Below, one piece after another: positions 22,117 through 30,255 of a DNA stretch of 35,470 bases. The notes beneath the pieces were generated by a model, which worked only from the letters and a program-made list of their open reading frames with translations, was not told the origin of the DNA and searched no databases. The position numbers and the translations under genes are program-made. The DNA is from a virus, in the IMG/VR virus record IMGVR_UViG_3300021225_000153, positions 1-35,470 of that record; one strand, written 5' to 3'. Each line of letters begins with the position of its first letter. Position 1 is the stretch's first letter.

Positions 22117-22589
22117 GGCAAGAATCTAAGGATTGGAAAATATACCTTTAATGACTTTAATATTATATTCTGAATGATAAACATAGTTAGCATACCAGAT
22201 AAGAATATCCACCACCATTTAACACTATTATTCTGAGTATTTCCATCTCCTATTATTCCTCCTTTTTTAGCAGTAACTCTATTGTCTATCTTTACTATCT
22301 TTGCCTGAGGAGTAACTACAATAGCTTGTCTTTCTACTACCTTTCTTTCAAGTTGTGCCTTTAGCTGAAGCTTACCAGCTTTGGATTTTATAAATATTGT
22401 ATCATGAATAGTTCGACCAGGTATGAAAGTTTCAAAGTCTTTACAAGGCACTTCAGTACCATCTCTTTGAGTTTCAAACTTAATAGTATCAACTTCTGTT
22501 ATTATTCTATCCTGATAAATTACCTTGCTTGTATTTCTGTTACAAGCTACAAGTAATAGTATCGCTAAGTATTTAGTCTTTAAGTTCAT
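22113..22589 (-). CDS. Putative unimolecular spanin lipoprotein
   Basis: 158 residues. The N-terminus MNLKTKYLAILLLVACNRN is a lipoprotein signal with lipobox LVAC (C16). The periplasmic part is beta-rich (VIYQDRIITEVDTIKFETQR) then charged, and the C-terminus has one transmembrane helix at about 125-144 after WWW. An outer-membrane lipid anchor plus an inner-membrane helix in one chain is the design of T1-like u-spanins, which break the outer membrane. It sits between holin and lysozyme genes. A two-part Rz system is not seen. Confidence 0.75.
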   Translation of the reverse strand: MNLKTKYLAILLLVACNRNTSKVIYQDRIITEVDTIKFETQRDGTEVPCKDFETFIPGRTIHDTIFIKSKAGKLQLKAQLERKVVERQAIVVTPQAKIVKIDNRVTAKKGGIIGDGNTQNNSVKWWWIFLSGMLTMFIIQNIILKSLKVYFPILRFLP

Positions 22590-23004
22590 CTAATTCTGTT
22601 TTAAGTGATTTTCCTCTACTCAAAATATCTTTAGCCATCTTTATAAAATCATATCCAGTAGATAGCTTAATATTCTCAAGTATAGAAAGTGTTTCTACTG
22701 CTACCATAACAAAACCTACAAGTCTTGTAAGTATCAAATCAACTGGACTAACTGACTTTAGTAAATCGTTTAGCATTACAGAGTCAATAGCGAAACACAT
22801 TATAACTACAAACTCATAAAGAAACATCTTTGAAATAACTGCTGATAAAGCTCTACTCGTTATTTTTTGTTTGGTCTTATAAGCCTTGTAAATTCCAAAC
22901 AATGTATCTAATGCTATACATACTGCTACCAGTATTAAAGTAGCCTTGATAGGCATAAGAGCTGAAGCAGTTACTGCTATAAGTGTTTCTATGTACTTTT
23001 TCAT
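22573..23004 (-). CDS. Holin
   Basis: 143 residues with three hydrophobic segments (about 5-40, 57-76 and 84-108) and a charged C-terminal tail (KSLKTELDELKD). The CIALDTLFGIYKAYKTKQ block after the first helix is typical of the phage_holin_4 type. It would permeabilise the inner membrane and release the lysozyme. It overlaps the spanin gene by 17 bp; a 9-bp gap separates it from the previous gene. Confidence 0.88.
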   Translation of the reverse strand: MKKYIETLIAVTASALMPIKATLILVAVCIALDTLFGIYKAYKTKQKITSRALSAVISKMFLYEFVVIMCFAIDSVMLNDLLKSVSPVDLILTRLVGFVMVAVETLSILENIKLSTGYDFIKMAKDILSRGKSLKTELDELKD

Positions 23005-23013
23005 TTCAATTAA

Positions 23014-23316
23014 TTAAGAACCTTTTTTCCAATTCATGCTTTGTGATTTTGTCTTGCTTGGTGACCATTTCACCTTATTACTCCAGTATGCAGCTGACAT
23101 CTTGCCTTTCTCTATATTGTCTTTATGTCTGCTATAAAATGCTTGTCTTTGTCCTTCTGTTTGGTTTGTCTTAACTCCAGCTTGACCAAACTTAATAGTT
23201 TTAATTTGGTCACCTTCTTTAGCAACTACTATATGACTTTTAGCATCATTATAAATTCTCTTTGGCTGATTATAATTAGTTACTCCAGCTCTTGTTAATC
23301 TTGGGTCTTTCTTCAT
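23014..23316 (-). CDS. Phage protein with RHKDNIEKGKMSAAYW motif
   Basis: A 100-residue, very basic protein. The end block FYSRHKDNIEKGKMSAAYWS and NKVKW is a widespread motif in phage and giant virus small proteins, where it may bind DNA or act in virions. The N-terminal part (KDPRLTRAGVTNYNQPKR) resembles the same family. Position next to fibre and lysis genes gives no clear function. Confidence 0.78.
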   Translation of the reverse strand: MKKDPRLTRAGVTNYNQPKRIYNDAKSHIVVAKEGDQIKTIKFGQAGVKTNQTEGQRQAFYSRHKDNIEKGKMSAAYWSNKVKWSPSKTKSQSMNWKKGS

Positions 23317-23510
23317 ACTATTGGTTTATATTCTATTAATGGTAAATCTTTTATCCACTCAAACTCTGGATAAATATTTTGTTCTATTTCTTCAGTACTT
23401 ATTACCCAGTTACTATCGACATCTTGTACTGGATTAAAGTAACTATCCTCGTTATATCTTTGACCTATTAGTAGGTCTTTCTCTGCTATTGTTAAAAGTG
23501 CTACTATCAT
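23313..23510 (-). CDS. Small acidic late protein, 65 aa
   Basis: MIVALLTIAEKDLLIGQRYN, then YFNPVQDVDSNWVISTEEIE and a Trp-containing end (FEWIKDLPLIEYKPIV). The YNPxQDxxGNWxISxEE..E..FxWLxDLPxIEYKP pattern is familiar from small proteins near fibre genes in Bacteroidetes phages. It overlaps both neighbours by 4 bp. Confidence 0.75.
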   Translation of the reverse strand: MIVALLTIAEKDLLIGQRYNEDSYFNPVQDVDSNWVISTEEIEQNIYPEFEWIKDLPLIEYKPIV

Positions 23511-24337
23511 ATCTGTCTGCCTAAAGTTAATTGAAATGCTTGTACTGCTAAGTTCAAGTTAGTTGCATCTGTTGTACTCAATGAATCTCCTATGCTGAAC
23601 CAGCAGTAAGTTCTATTCGTATACTGTGCTGGTGATATAATACCATTGTTATTTAAAGCTCCTAAGTAAAGGAACTGAGGAACTAAAGCTCCAGCAGTAG
23701 AAGTAAATGTAACTGGAGTTCCATTATTTCTCTTGATAAACATTGAAGTACTTGAAGTTCTGGAAGCTATCATCATAGCCTCTGCTCTTGCCCCTTGTAA
23801 TCCACTTGAACTTCCAGTAGCATCATTTAATGATATGTATGCAGTACCTGAATAGTTGTTATAGAATTTAAAAGCACTTGCTGGAGTTTGGCATCCCATC
23901 TCTAAGTAAGTACCACTACTATTAGTCTTGCAATAGTTACTCATATGAGAAGAGTTAGCACTTGCTAAATCTACTGAAGGCTTAAAATAAGTGTGGCAGT
24001 AAGAGTTCAATCCATTGCCAGTAATACCATTGCTATCGTGACTCCAGCCACCACTAAAAGTTAGCCTATAAGCTGCATCTGTATCAAGTGGATTTTTAAG
24101 ATTGAATTTATGGCTTGAGCTTGTACCTCCTATTAAAGGATAAGCAGCCTTTATCTTTGTCCATAATGAGTTAGTCTTTAAACTAATTACTAAAGTATTT
24201 ATCGCTGATTGTTGTGTTAAGTCAGTAATAGCAGCAGCATCTATAAATGCTATTGCATCTGCATCAAAGTATGTAGACTCAATTATAGAACTGATTAAAC
24301 CTTTCTTCGTTCTTAAACCTAATCTACTATTTGCCAT
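23507..24337 (-). CDS. Tail fibre/receptor-binding-type protein, 276 aa
   Basis: A helical N-terminus (1-75) then a beta-rich Ser/Gly/Thr-rich body (GGTSSSHKFNLKNPLD, SYCHTYFKPSVDL, RTYCWFSIGDSLS). The body resembles a concanavalin/LamG-like receptor-binding domain. No chaperone or enzyme motif is seen. It lies in the fibre cluster, so it probably decorates the tail tip or head surface and helps in host recognition. This is a composition and context call. Confidence 0.7.
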   Translation of the reverse strand: MANSRLGLRTKKGLISSIIESTYFDADAIAFIDAAAITDLTQQSAINTLVISLKTNSLWTKIKAAYPLIGGTSSSHKFNLKNPLDTDAAYRLTFSGGWSHDSNGITGNGLNSYCHTYFKPSVDLASANSSHMSNYCKTNSSGTYLEMGCQTPASAFKFYNNYSGTAYISLNDATGSSSGLQGARAEAMMIASRTSSTSMFIKRNNGTPVTFTSTAGALVPQFLYLGALNNNGIISPAQYTNRTYCWFSIGDSLSTTDATNLNLAVQAFQLTLGRQI

Positions 24338-24699
24338 TATGAAATTCTGTTTACATATCCTACAATGTTTACTACATTCGCTGCACTTGCAAAAGCAGTA
24401 ATATTCCTCGCTGCTGCTCCAGTACCACTTAGTATAAGTCCAGGTACTGCAATAGTAAGACCTGACTGAGAAGGAATACTTACTATAATCTTATTATCAG
24501 GAGATGTAGTACCTCCATACTCTATCGTTAGTGTTCGTGTTACTGTATCTGTATTTGTTGCATAAATCCAAACTTCATCTATTGTAGATGAGCTTGTACC
24601 AGTTGCATGAATAGTTGTACCAGTAGTTGCAGTAGCTACTACCTTGATAGGCTGACCACCAGTTGAACCTGATAGATGTATTTTTGTAAATGTTGCCAT
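24337..24699 (-). CDS. Small beta-rich virion protein, 120 aa
   Basis: Starts MATFTKIHLSGSTGGQPIKV, very rich in Thr, Ser and Gly with alternate strands (DEVWIYATNTDTVTRTLTI, YGG). Similar small beta proteins occur in fibre modules and decorate virions. It shares one base with the next gene. A structural role is likely but not proven. Confidence 0.68.
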   Translation of the reverse strand: MATFTKIHLSGSTGGQPIKVVATATTGTTIHATGTSSSTIDEVWIYATNTDTVTRTLTIEYGGTTSPDNKIIVSIPSQSGLTIAVPGLILSGTGAAARNITAFASAANVVNIVGYVNRIS

Positions 24700-24700
24700 A

Positions 24701-26023
24701 TTATGAGAATACTTGTAGTTCTAAAATATTAGTTTGTTTGTTTTTCCAAAGTGAAGTAGATGACTCATAAGTTAATACTTGTCCATCTGTTGCTCCATTG
24801 ATATAACAATCATGGATTTCTGATAGCTCCCATCCATTCATAACCTTGACATATATCTTTCCATGATTAGCATGAGCATACTCTACATATCCTATTACTA
24901 CTATATGTCCAGTAGAGCCATTAGGCTTAATATTAGTTAGCTTTCCAGCAGTTGTAGGAGATAAATAAAGCACATCTCCATCTGCCCAAGTTTCACCTTG
25001 TAAAGAGCCAGTAGTATTTATTTCTTCTATCTGTCCAACAGTAAGTATAAATCCTTCTTGATTTGTTGGTATAGTTTCTATTACTACTCCAAGTGTATCT
25101 GCACTATTATTATCTGTATTAGCCTGAGCATATTCTACAGCTAATCTTTGTCCACTTGCACCACTTACTCTTACGACTGGATAATTAGCTTTAGTCAGAG
25201 TAGCATTAGGAGTTACTTTGTTTACTATTCTTGCTACTAAATCAACACCATTCTTCAATACTACACTACCACCTTTAAGAGTAGTTTCTGAGCTTCCTAT
25301 TGTATTATTCCACACAGTAGAACCTACAACAGTTCCAACTCCATTAGGAGAAGTATTAAGAGTAATATTATCAGTAGTAATATTATAAGTTCCTAAGTCT
25401 ACATTAGTAGTAGCTCCAGTATATGGAACAAATCCACTTGTAGAAGGAATAGTAGGTTTATTCTTGATGTAATCTAATGCAGATATATTAGCTTGTGTCC
25501 AGTCACTTTGTATCTGAGCAGCTGGTATGCTTGGCTTATTTTTTATATAGTCAACTGCAGTTATAGTTGCTTGTGTCCAATCGCTTTGTACTTGTGGAGT
25601 CTGAGCTGGTATATCATTTAGAGTTATAAATGGATTAACTCCATCTGCTCCATCATTTGTTAAATCACTTGTATTAGTTGGTATAGTAGGCTTATTCAAT
25701 ATCTCTGCTACTCCACTTACTGCATTCCAATCACTATTTACTTGAGCAGCTGGAATACTTGGAGTATTATAAAAATTGTTATAGTCAAAAGAATCTGCTG
25801 CTATGTTAGTAGGGTCATATACTGAAGCCATCATGTCACCACTACCAGTAGCAGTAGCTACTAATGGATTAGAGTAAGAGCCATCACCAGTAATAGTAAC
25901 TCCATCTACATAGATATGACTTATACATTCAGATAGCTCGACAGTTATCTGTTCTGGAATGTCAGTAACATTAATTGTTATGACATCATTCGTATCTGTA
26001 ATATTTACTATGATTGTATCCAT
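24701..26023 (-). CDS. Tail fibre protein with repeated QSDW units
   Basis: 440 residues. The N-terminal 60 residues are acidic and beta-rich (virion attachment). Repeats follow: NSDWN...ILNKPTIP (about 97-115), QSDWTQATITAVDYIKNKP (146-164) and QSDWTQANISALDYIKNKP (172-190), a pattern common in trimeric fibres. VPYTGATTNVDLGTYNI (199-215) is another typical fibre motif. The C-terminal half is a long beta region ending in a small domain (GWELSEIHDCYINGATDGQ). It is likely to bind host surface sugars or proteins. Repeats also exist at DNA level. Confidence 0.9.
   Translation of the reverse strand: MDTIIVNITDTNDVITINVTDIPEQITVELSECISHIYVDGVTITGDGSYSNPLVATATGSGDMMASVYDPTNIAADSFDYNNFYNTPSIPAAQVNSDWNAVSGVAEILNKPTIPTNTSDLTNDGADGVNPFITLNDIPAQTPQVQSDWTQATITAVDYIKNKPSIPAAQIQSDWTQANISALDYIKNKPTIPSTSGFVPYTGATTNVDLGTYNITTDNITLNTSPNGVGTVVGSTVWNNTIGSSETTLKGGSVVLKNGVDLVARIVNKVTPNATLTKANYPVVRVSGASGQRLAVEYAQANTDNNSADTLGVVIETIPTNQEGFILTVGQIEEINTTGSLQGETWADGDVLYLSPTTAGKLTNIKPNGSTGHIVVIGYVEYAHANHGKIYVKVMNGWELSEIHDCYINGATDGQVLTYESSTSLWKNKQTNILELQVFS
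25440..25770 (-). repeat. Direct DNA repeats within the fibre gene
   Basis: Imperfect copies of a roughly 75-base unit (for example starts of TTGTGTCCAGTC and TTGTGTCCAATC) encode the QSDWTQ...YIKNKP protein repeats. Such copies can recombine, changing repeat number and fibre length or specificity. Confidence 0.6.
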
Positions 26024-26343
26024 AGAGTATCAGTATACCATATTTTAACTGAATTATCAGGAAACACGAACTTCACTTCGTAATCCCATATTCCTATTGC
26101 CCAATCTATTAGTGTATCTTTGAGCATTACAAACTCTCCATTAAGAGCTACTACATCACTTACTCCACTACCAATAGTTAAGATATGTGTCTTAGTTCCA
26201 GTCTTAGCTTTGTTCTCAGTTCGAGAACAATCGTAACTAAAAGTTATAATTATATCAGTATCTGTTAAATCGAGTGGAACAGAATTAAGAAGGAAATTAA
26301 ATGTCCTTCCATTATATGTAGTGCCTTGCTTGTGTTCTATCAT
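26008..26343 (-). CDS. Fibre-module beta protein, 111 aa (BppU-N-like)
   Basis: MIEHKQGTTYNGRTFNFLLN, then LDLTDTDIIITFSYD and IWDYEVKFVFPDNSVKIWYT form a beta-sandwich pattern, as in the N-terminal domains of baseplate upper proteins. It could link fibres to the tail. It is the first gene after the internal terminator and overlaps the long fibre gene by 16 bp. Family similarity is weak, so this is tentative. Confidence 0.6.
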   Translation of the reverse strand: MIEHKQGTTYNGRTFNFLLNSVPLDLTDTDIIITFSYDCSRTENKAKTGTKTHILTIGSGVSDVVALNGEFVMLKDTLIDWAIGIWDYEVKFVFPDNSVKIWYTDTLWIQS

Positions 26344-26363
26344 GATGTCTAATTTATTGAATT

Positions 26364-26394
26364 AAAAAATGAGTGGAAGCCTTGACCTCCACTC
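26364..26394 (-). terminator. Intrinsic terminator after the tube gene
   Basis: On the coding strand GAGTGGA (26394-26388) pairs with TCCACTC (26377-26371), 7-8 bp with a short loop, followed by ATTTTTTAA. It separates the abundant head and tube genes from fibre and lysis genes and can lower expression of the latter. Confidence 0.85.
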
Positions 26395-26407
26395 TATTAA
26401 AATCAAA

Positions 26408-26971
26408 TTAAACAACTGGAACTGTCTGGAAGCAGTCAAAGATACCATCAGGAGCTGCAACTGGACATACTGGAGTCTTTTGAAACCAAATAGTTTCTAC
26501 ATTCCATACTACATCTTCTTCTAAAGTTTCTGTAACTGGATTAGAAACGAATACACTTACTGGTTTGTCAGAAATGTGTAATAAGGTTTCTGTCTTGTAA
26601 GCTACGTGCCATGCTCTTGATTTTTCTAACTCAGTATAGAAAGCACAGTTGCCATCATAGTTAGGGTCTTTGAACATTACAGTATAATCTCTTCCACCTA
26701 CTTTCTCTTTAACATCTCCATATCCAGCAGTAGTAACTTTAGCACCACCAGTAGAAGTACCTGATACTTCTGGTATGATACGAATTAAACCACTTGTGAT
26801 ATAAGTCTGCCAAGTAGCAGTAGTGTCAGGGTCAGCCTGAATAGCTGATACTGCATCTTTGTGAATAAAAGCAATAGCTCTTACTCTACCTTTTTCAAAA
26901 TCAGCACAAGGGTTACAGATATGTTCTGGAACATCTGCCTCGCAACTTGCACCTGGATAATAAATACTCAT
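26408..26971 (-). CDS. Probable major tail tube protein
   Basis: 187 residues with a beta-rich pattern (GRVRAIAFIHKDAVSAI, GRDYTVMFKDPNYDG, EDVVWNVETIWFQKT) and paired cysteines near the N-terminus (ICNPCADFEKG). It is placed after neck genes and right before a strong terminator, typical of a highly expressed tube protein. A shaft of stacked rings around the tape measure would result. No direct family name recognised, so it is a context-supported call. Confidence 0.68.
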   Translation of the reverse strand: MSIYYPGASCEADVPEHICNPCADFEKGRVRAIAFIHKDAVSAIQADPDTTATWQTYITSGLIRIIPEVSGTSTGGAKVTTAGYGDVKEKVGGRDYTVMFKDPNYDGNCAFYTELEKSRAWHVAYKTETLLHISDKPVSVFVSNPVTETLEEDVVWNVETIWFQKTPVCPVAAPDGIFDCFQTVPVV

Positions 26972-26982
26972 CTTAAATTAAT

Positions 26983-27570
26983 TTAATTAGTTGAAAAATT
27001 TGTACAAACTATTTCACAAGCATCCAGACACTTTCTTCTGTATGTGTGACTTATATTAAAATCATGCCTAAACATATACATATCTGGCAATCCATTAAAA
27101 TCTGTATTGTTAAACTCTGTCCCTATTATGCCAACTGCATTAAAGTCTACTGAGTTCTGAGTTAAGAATGCAACTGCTTTGCTATTCTCTTTAAATACAT
27201 CTGGCATCCAAGAACTAATCTTATAAGACACTTCAGAAGCGTTCTGTTTCAATCTTTTTCTATTGCCTATTACATACATAGACATAGTATAAGTGTCTGT
27301 TAATTCCTTGTTAGAATCGCCATACTGGTACTTATTTAGCTTCGTTTGTTTGTTTGTTAGTCTGTAATAAACTTGTAAGCTTACTTCACTATCAATAGCC
27401 ATCTCTATACCATCTCCAAACTCATCTACAATAGTAGGTACTAACTTGCTACCATTATCAACAGTAGTAGGTATCATCTCTGTAATTCCATAGTATTGAG
27501 CATCATAAAGACTTGGAAAAGCCTTTGCTTTGATGCTTTCATTTATGAGATTAACCAGCGAAGATATCAT
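26983..27570 (-). CDS. Putative tail terminator / neck protein
   Basis: 195 residues. Mixed alpha/beta: a helical start (ISSLVNLINESIKAKAFPSL), beta-rich central part (VSLQVYYRLTNKQTKLN, YTMSMYVIGNRKRLKQN) and a Cys-containing end (CLDACEIVCTN). Its place between the morphogenesis protein (20-bp overlap) and the tube gene fits a tail terminator. Positional call only. Confidence 0.6.
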   Translation of the reverse strand: MISSLVNLINESIKAKAFPSLYDAQYYGITEMIPTTVDNGSKLVPTIVDEFGDGIEMAIDSEVSLQVYYRLTNKQTKLNKYQYGDSNKELTDTYTMSMYVIGNRKRLKQNASEVSYKISSWMPDVFKENSKAVAFLTQNSVDFNAVGIIGTEFNNTDFNGLPDMYMFRHDFNISHTYRRKCLDACEIVCTNFSTN

Positions 27571-28141
27571 TCAATCTATTTTTTACTATTAACAATGCAA
27601 GTGCCTCTTCTTCTTTACTTAACTGAGTTAAGATTTTCTTATTGTAGTTTATATTTTCGTGTCTTTCGAGCTTCTTTATGTTTAATTCATTTTGATACCC
27701 TATTGCATAGCCATTAGGAATTTTAGCTGGATTTTGTTCACATACTGATAAATCCATTTCCATATTCCTTGTCAAACTAAGTATAACATTTGGATTTGTT
27801 CCTCTTGAATATTTTTTTCTTGCTTCACCTTTATTTTTACCTTTAGTATATTTTCCAGTGTCTTTAGCTTGACCTTTTTTTTCGCCTCTTTTATATGTTC
27901 CAGCATTGGCATACTGGTCACTTCTTATTTTTAAATATTCAGGACTATAAGTTCCTATCTTACTTCCATCTGCTGCCTTACCATCTTGATGCACTCGAAC
28001 TACCATAGCAGCAGTTAAGGCTTGTGCAATCTCTCGCATAATTTTATCTGCTTGTTCTCCACTTAATGACTTTAGGTCTTGCTCAAGAACATTTAAGACT
28101 TGATTAGCGTTAGTGTTATAAGCTATCATGGTATTACCCAT
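27551..28141 (-). CDS. Head-tail morphogenesis protein (HK97 gp10-like)
   Basis: 196 residues. RVHQDGKAADGSKIGTYSP (about 49-67) matches the virion morphogenesis/tail completion family signature of a flexible basic loop after the first helix. The middle is very rich in Lys/Gly (KRGEKKGQAKDTGKYTKG). Such proteins close the head-tail joint. Overlaps of 16 and 20 bp with its neighbours. Confidence 0.78.
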   Translation of the reverse strand: MGNTMIAYNTNANQVLNVLEQDLKSLSGEQADKIMREIAQALTAAMVVRVHQDGKAADGSKIGTYSPEYLKIRSDQYANAGTYKRGEKKGQAKDTGKYTKGKNKGEARKKYSRGTNPNVILSLTRNMEMDLSVCEQNPAKIPNGYAIGYQNELNIKKLERHENINYNKKILTQLSKEEEALALLIVKNRLNDIFAG

Positions 28142-29085
28142 TTAAATCCTGAAGCCTCTAAACATTCAACACAAGCGTCATCTTCTAAGTGTACTGTATT
28201 GTTAGCAGTTGCCAAGAAGTCTGTATAGTCCTGAGTAAACAAATCGAGCAATTCTTTAGCTCTGTTTCTATCTACTGATGTGAATCGATTAACTCTGTCT
28301 GAGTACAATCTTTCTCGCATTAACTCCATGCCTAAAGCATATAAGTAAGCATCTCCATAGATATCTAAGTTAGCACATACAATACTTTCATAGGCACATC
28401 TTAAAGATACTTCAGCCTTTAGTCCATAGCTATTAGTACCATAAGTAAGACCAGCCATAGATAAACTTGCTGCTCTATTCTCTAATACATAACAGTCTGT
28501 ATCTTGGTATAAACAATCGCATACTGCACTATCTATCTCTAAACTTGGTAAGTTAGTAAACTCATGACCATCATAAAGAACTAAAAGATTAAGCGTTTCA
28601 AATGTCTCATTAATTACTACTTCATTCCATCCTACTTGTGTATCTATTGTTTTAGTATTTAAACTATTAACATCAATACCATAGAATATATCAATAGTTT
28701 TAGCTTCAGGAGCATACAAGTAAACTCTGTTTAAATGTATTCTTAGTAATGGACTATAATCGTATAAAGCATATACATTTACTCCATGTGCTTTTCCATC
28801 GAAAGGAATACTTCCATCAATATCTCCAGTTGTTCTATATGTATAGATAGACTTCTTAAGATTATACTGGGACTTCATAAAGCTCAATATATCTTTGCTC
28901 ATTCTTGATATAGCTCTTTTTTCTACATCTGCAAACACACCAACAAAAGAAGTCTGCTGCTCATTAGCTACAGAATCAATGTTTAAAAGGGACACACCAG
29001 GAAGGTCTGTCAAATACTTACCACTCAAGGAAGCATCCAAGTTACAGTTTGCTCCTACGCCAATGTATCCCTCTAAACATTTCAT
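28126..29085 (-). CDS. Conserved head/neck structural protein, 319 aa
   Basis: Cysteine-rich at both ends (MKCLEGYIGVGANCNLDASL; CVECLEASGF) with a beta-rich middle. Residues 200-310 are helical with an RERLYSDRVNRFT segment. It follows the capsid gene by 27 bp and precedes the morphogenesis gene, as an adaptor, connector or stopper would. Proteins of this type are common after the capsid in Bacteroidetes phages; no exact role known. Confidence 0.68.
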   Translation of the reverse strand: MKCLEGYIGVGANCNLDASLSGKYLTDLPGVSLLNIDSVANEQQTSFVGVFADVEKRAISRMSKDILSFMKSQYNLKKSIYTYRTTGDIDGSIPFDGKAHGVNVYALYDYSPLLRIHLNRVYLYAPEAKTIDIFYGIDVNSLNTKTIDTQVGWNEVVINETFETLNLLVLYDGHEFTNLPSLEIDSAVCDCLYQDTDCYVLENRAASLSMAGLTYGTNSYGLKAEVSLRCAYESIVCANLDIYGDAYLYALGMELMRERLYSDRVNRFTSVDRNRAKELLDLFTQDYTDFLATANNTVHLEDDACVECLEASGFKWVIP

Positions 29086-29112
29086 ATTAATCTACTTTTC
29101 TAAGTTTAATAA

Positions 29113-30231
29113 TTAGTCTGGACAAACATCACAGAAGTTAGAAACTTCATATAGTAATGAACCTCTATTACCAGTTAGTGGGTCTGAAGCTTTGTAAGCA
29201 TCAGAAGGTATAGTCCACAAACCAAAATTAGAAGATAGAATCATGTTCCATCCTTTTCTCAAAGTAGCTCCTTCTCCATCAACTACAAAGTCAGCATCAC
29301 AGTCATTGTATTTAAACTGAACATCTACATTGATAGGAACGATAGATAAACCACCAGAAGCAGTAGTAGTAGTGTAAGGCAAAGCAATAGTTCCAAAGAT
29401 AGAAGTACCTTTAGCACCAGCTTTAAATCCTTGATATTTCAAATACTGTACAAGTTGTACTGCATCTTTCTCGTATACTGCGATATTGTTTGCTCCTAAA
29501 GTAGCATCCATTTCGTTATCATAGAAAAAGTCTACACCAGCAGCTTGAATACGAGTATCTAATCCATTAAGACCAGCTTGTTTTGCAGCTTGTTGTAACA
29601 TAAAAGAATTGAACAAACCAGAACCAACTACGATAGGTCTGCCTTTCATATTGTTTAATCTAAAGTCAGAAAGAATCTGAGTAAGACCATCATTTAATGG
29701 TGACTTAGTTACATCATATCCAATATTGATTGGAGATGCTAAAGCGTTACCAGTTCTTCTGTTCTTACCAACTTGAGCAGCAGCAAGAGTTACAAGGTCA
29801 GCATTGATAGCACCTAACAAAGCGTTAGAAGCGTTCATCAACTCATCCATAAACTCAGCTGGTACTTGAGTACCTACTAAAGAAACTGGAGCAGAAGCAG
29901 CAGCATCGTAAGCAGCAATAATCTCATCTTCGATATGAACTGCAATTTGTCTGTAAGAACCAACAGAAACTGTATCTTCTGTATAGCCTTGTACATTTGT
30001 AAGCTCACAAGAAGCTGCATCAGCAGTATCAGCTATTGAGTAACGCTGTTTCTTCTTAACTTTTACAGTCTTGAAGTGTCCATCAAAAGAATCATTCTTG
30101 ATAAGTCCTGGAGTGTGTGCAGTAACTAATGATTGCGTAAAACCAGGAAGTTCAATCTTGTACTGTGGAGTTGCTCCTAAAGCAATCTCCTTAATGTGCT
30201 GGAGAATCCCCAACGAAAAACCATTTGCCAT
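29113..30231 (-). CDS. Major capsid protein (HK97-like)
   Basis: 372 residues. The N-terminal extension carries a basic KVKKKQRYSI stretch. The body reads like the HK97 fold: a long helix (PAEFMDELMNASNALLGAI, then NADLVTLAA), an NNMKGRPIVVGSGLFN beta-layer and the end region of the A-domain. The good codon context, A-rich leader and the position after a scaffold gene support it. The N-terminus seems not to need cleavage, since a separate scaffold exists. Confidence 0.85.
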   Translation of the reverse strand: MANGFSLGILQHIKEIALGATPQYKIELPGFTQSLVTAHTPGLIKNDSFDGHFKTVKVKKKQRYSIADTADAASCELTNVQGYTEDTVSVGSYRQIAVHIEDEIIAAYDAAASAPVSLVGTQVPAEFMDELMNASNALLGAINADLVTLAAAQVGKNRRTGNALASPINIGYDVTKSPLNDGLTQILSDFRLNNMKGRPIVVGSGLFNSFMLQQAAKQAGLNGLDTRIQAAGVDFFYDNEMDATLGANNIAVYEKDAVQLVQYLKYQGFKAGAKGTSIFGTIALPYTTTTASGGLSIVPINVDVQFKYNDCDADFVVDGEGATLRKGWNMILSSNFGLWTIPSDAYKASDPLTGNRGSLLYEVSNFCDVCPD

Positions 30232-30255
30232 TTTTTTTCTAAATTTAAAAGTTTA

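Noticed and set aside
25440-25770. Repeats in the fibre gene as a CRISPR-like or mobile element.
   Set aside because: They encode in-frame fibre repeats, have no spacers, and differ between copies like protein repeats do.
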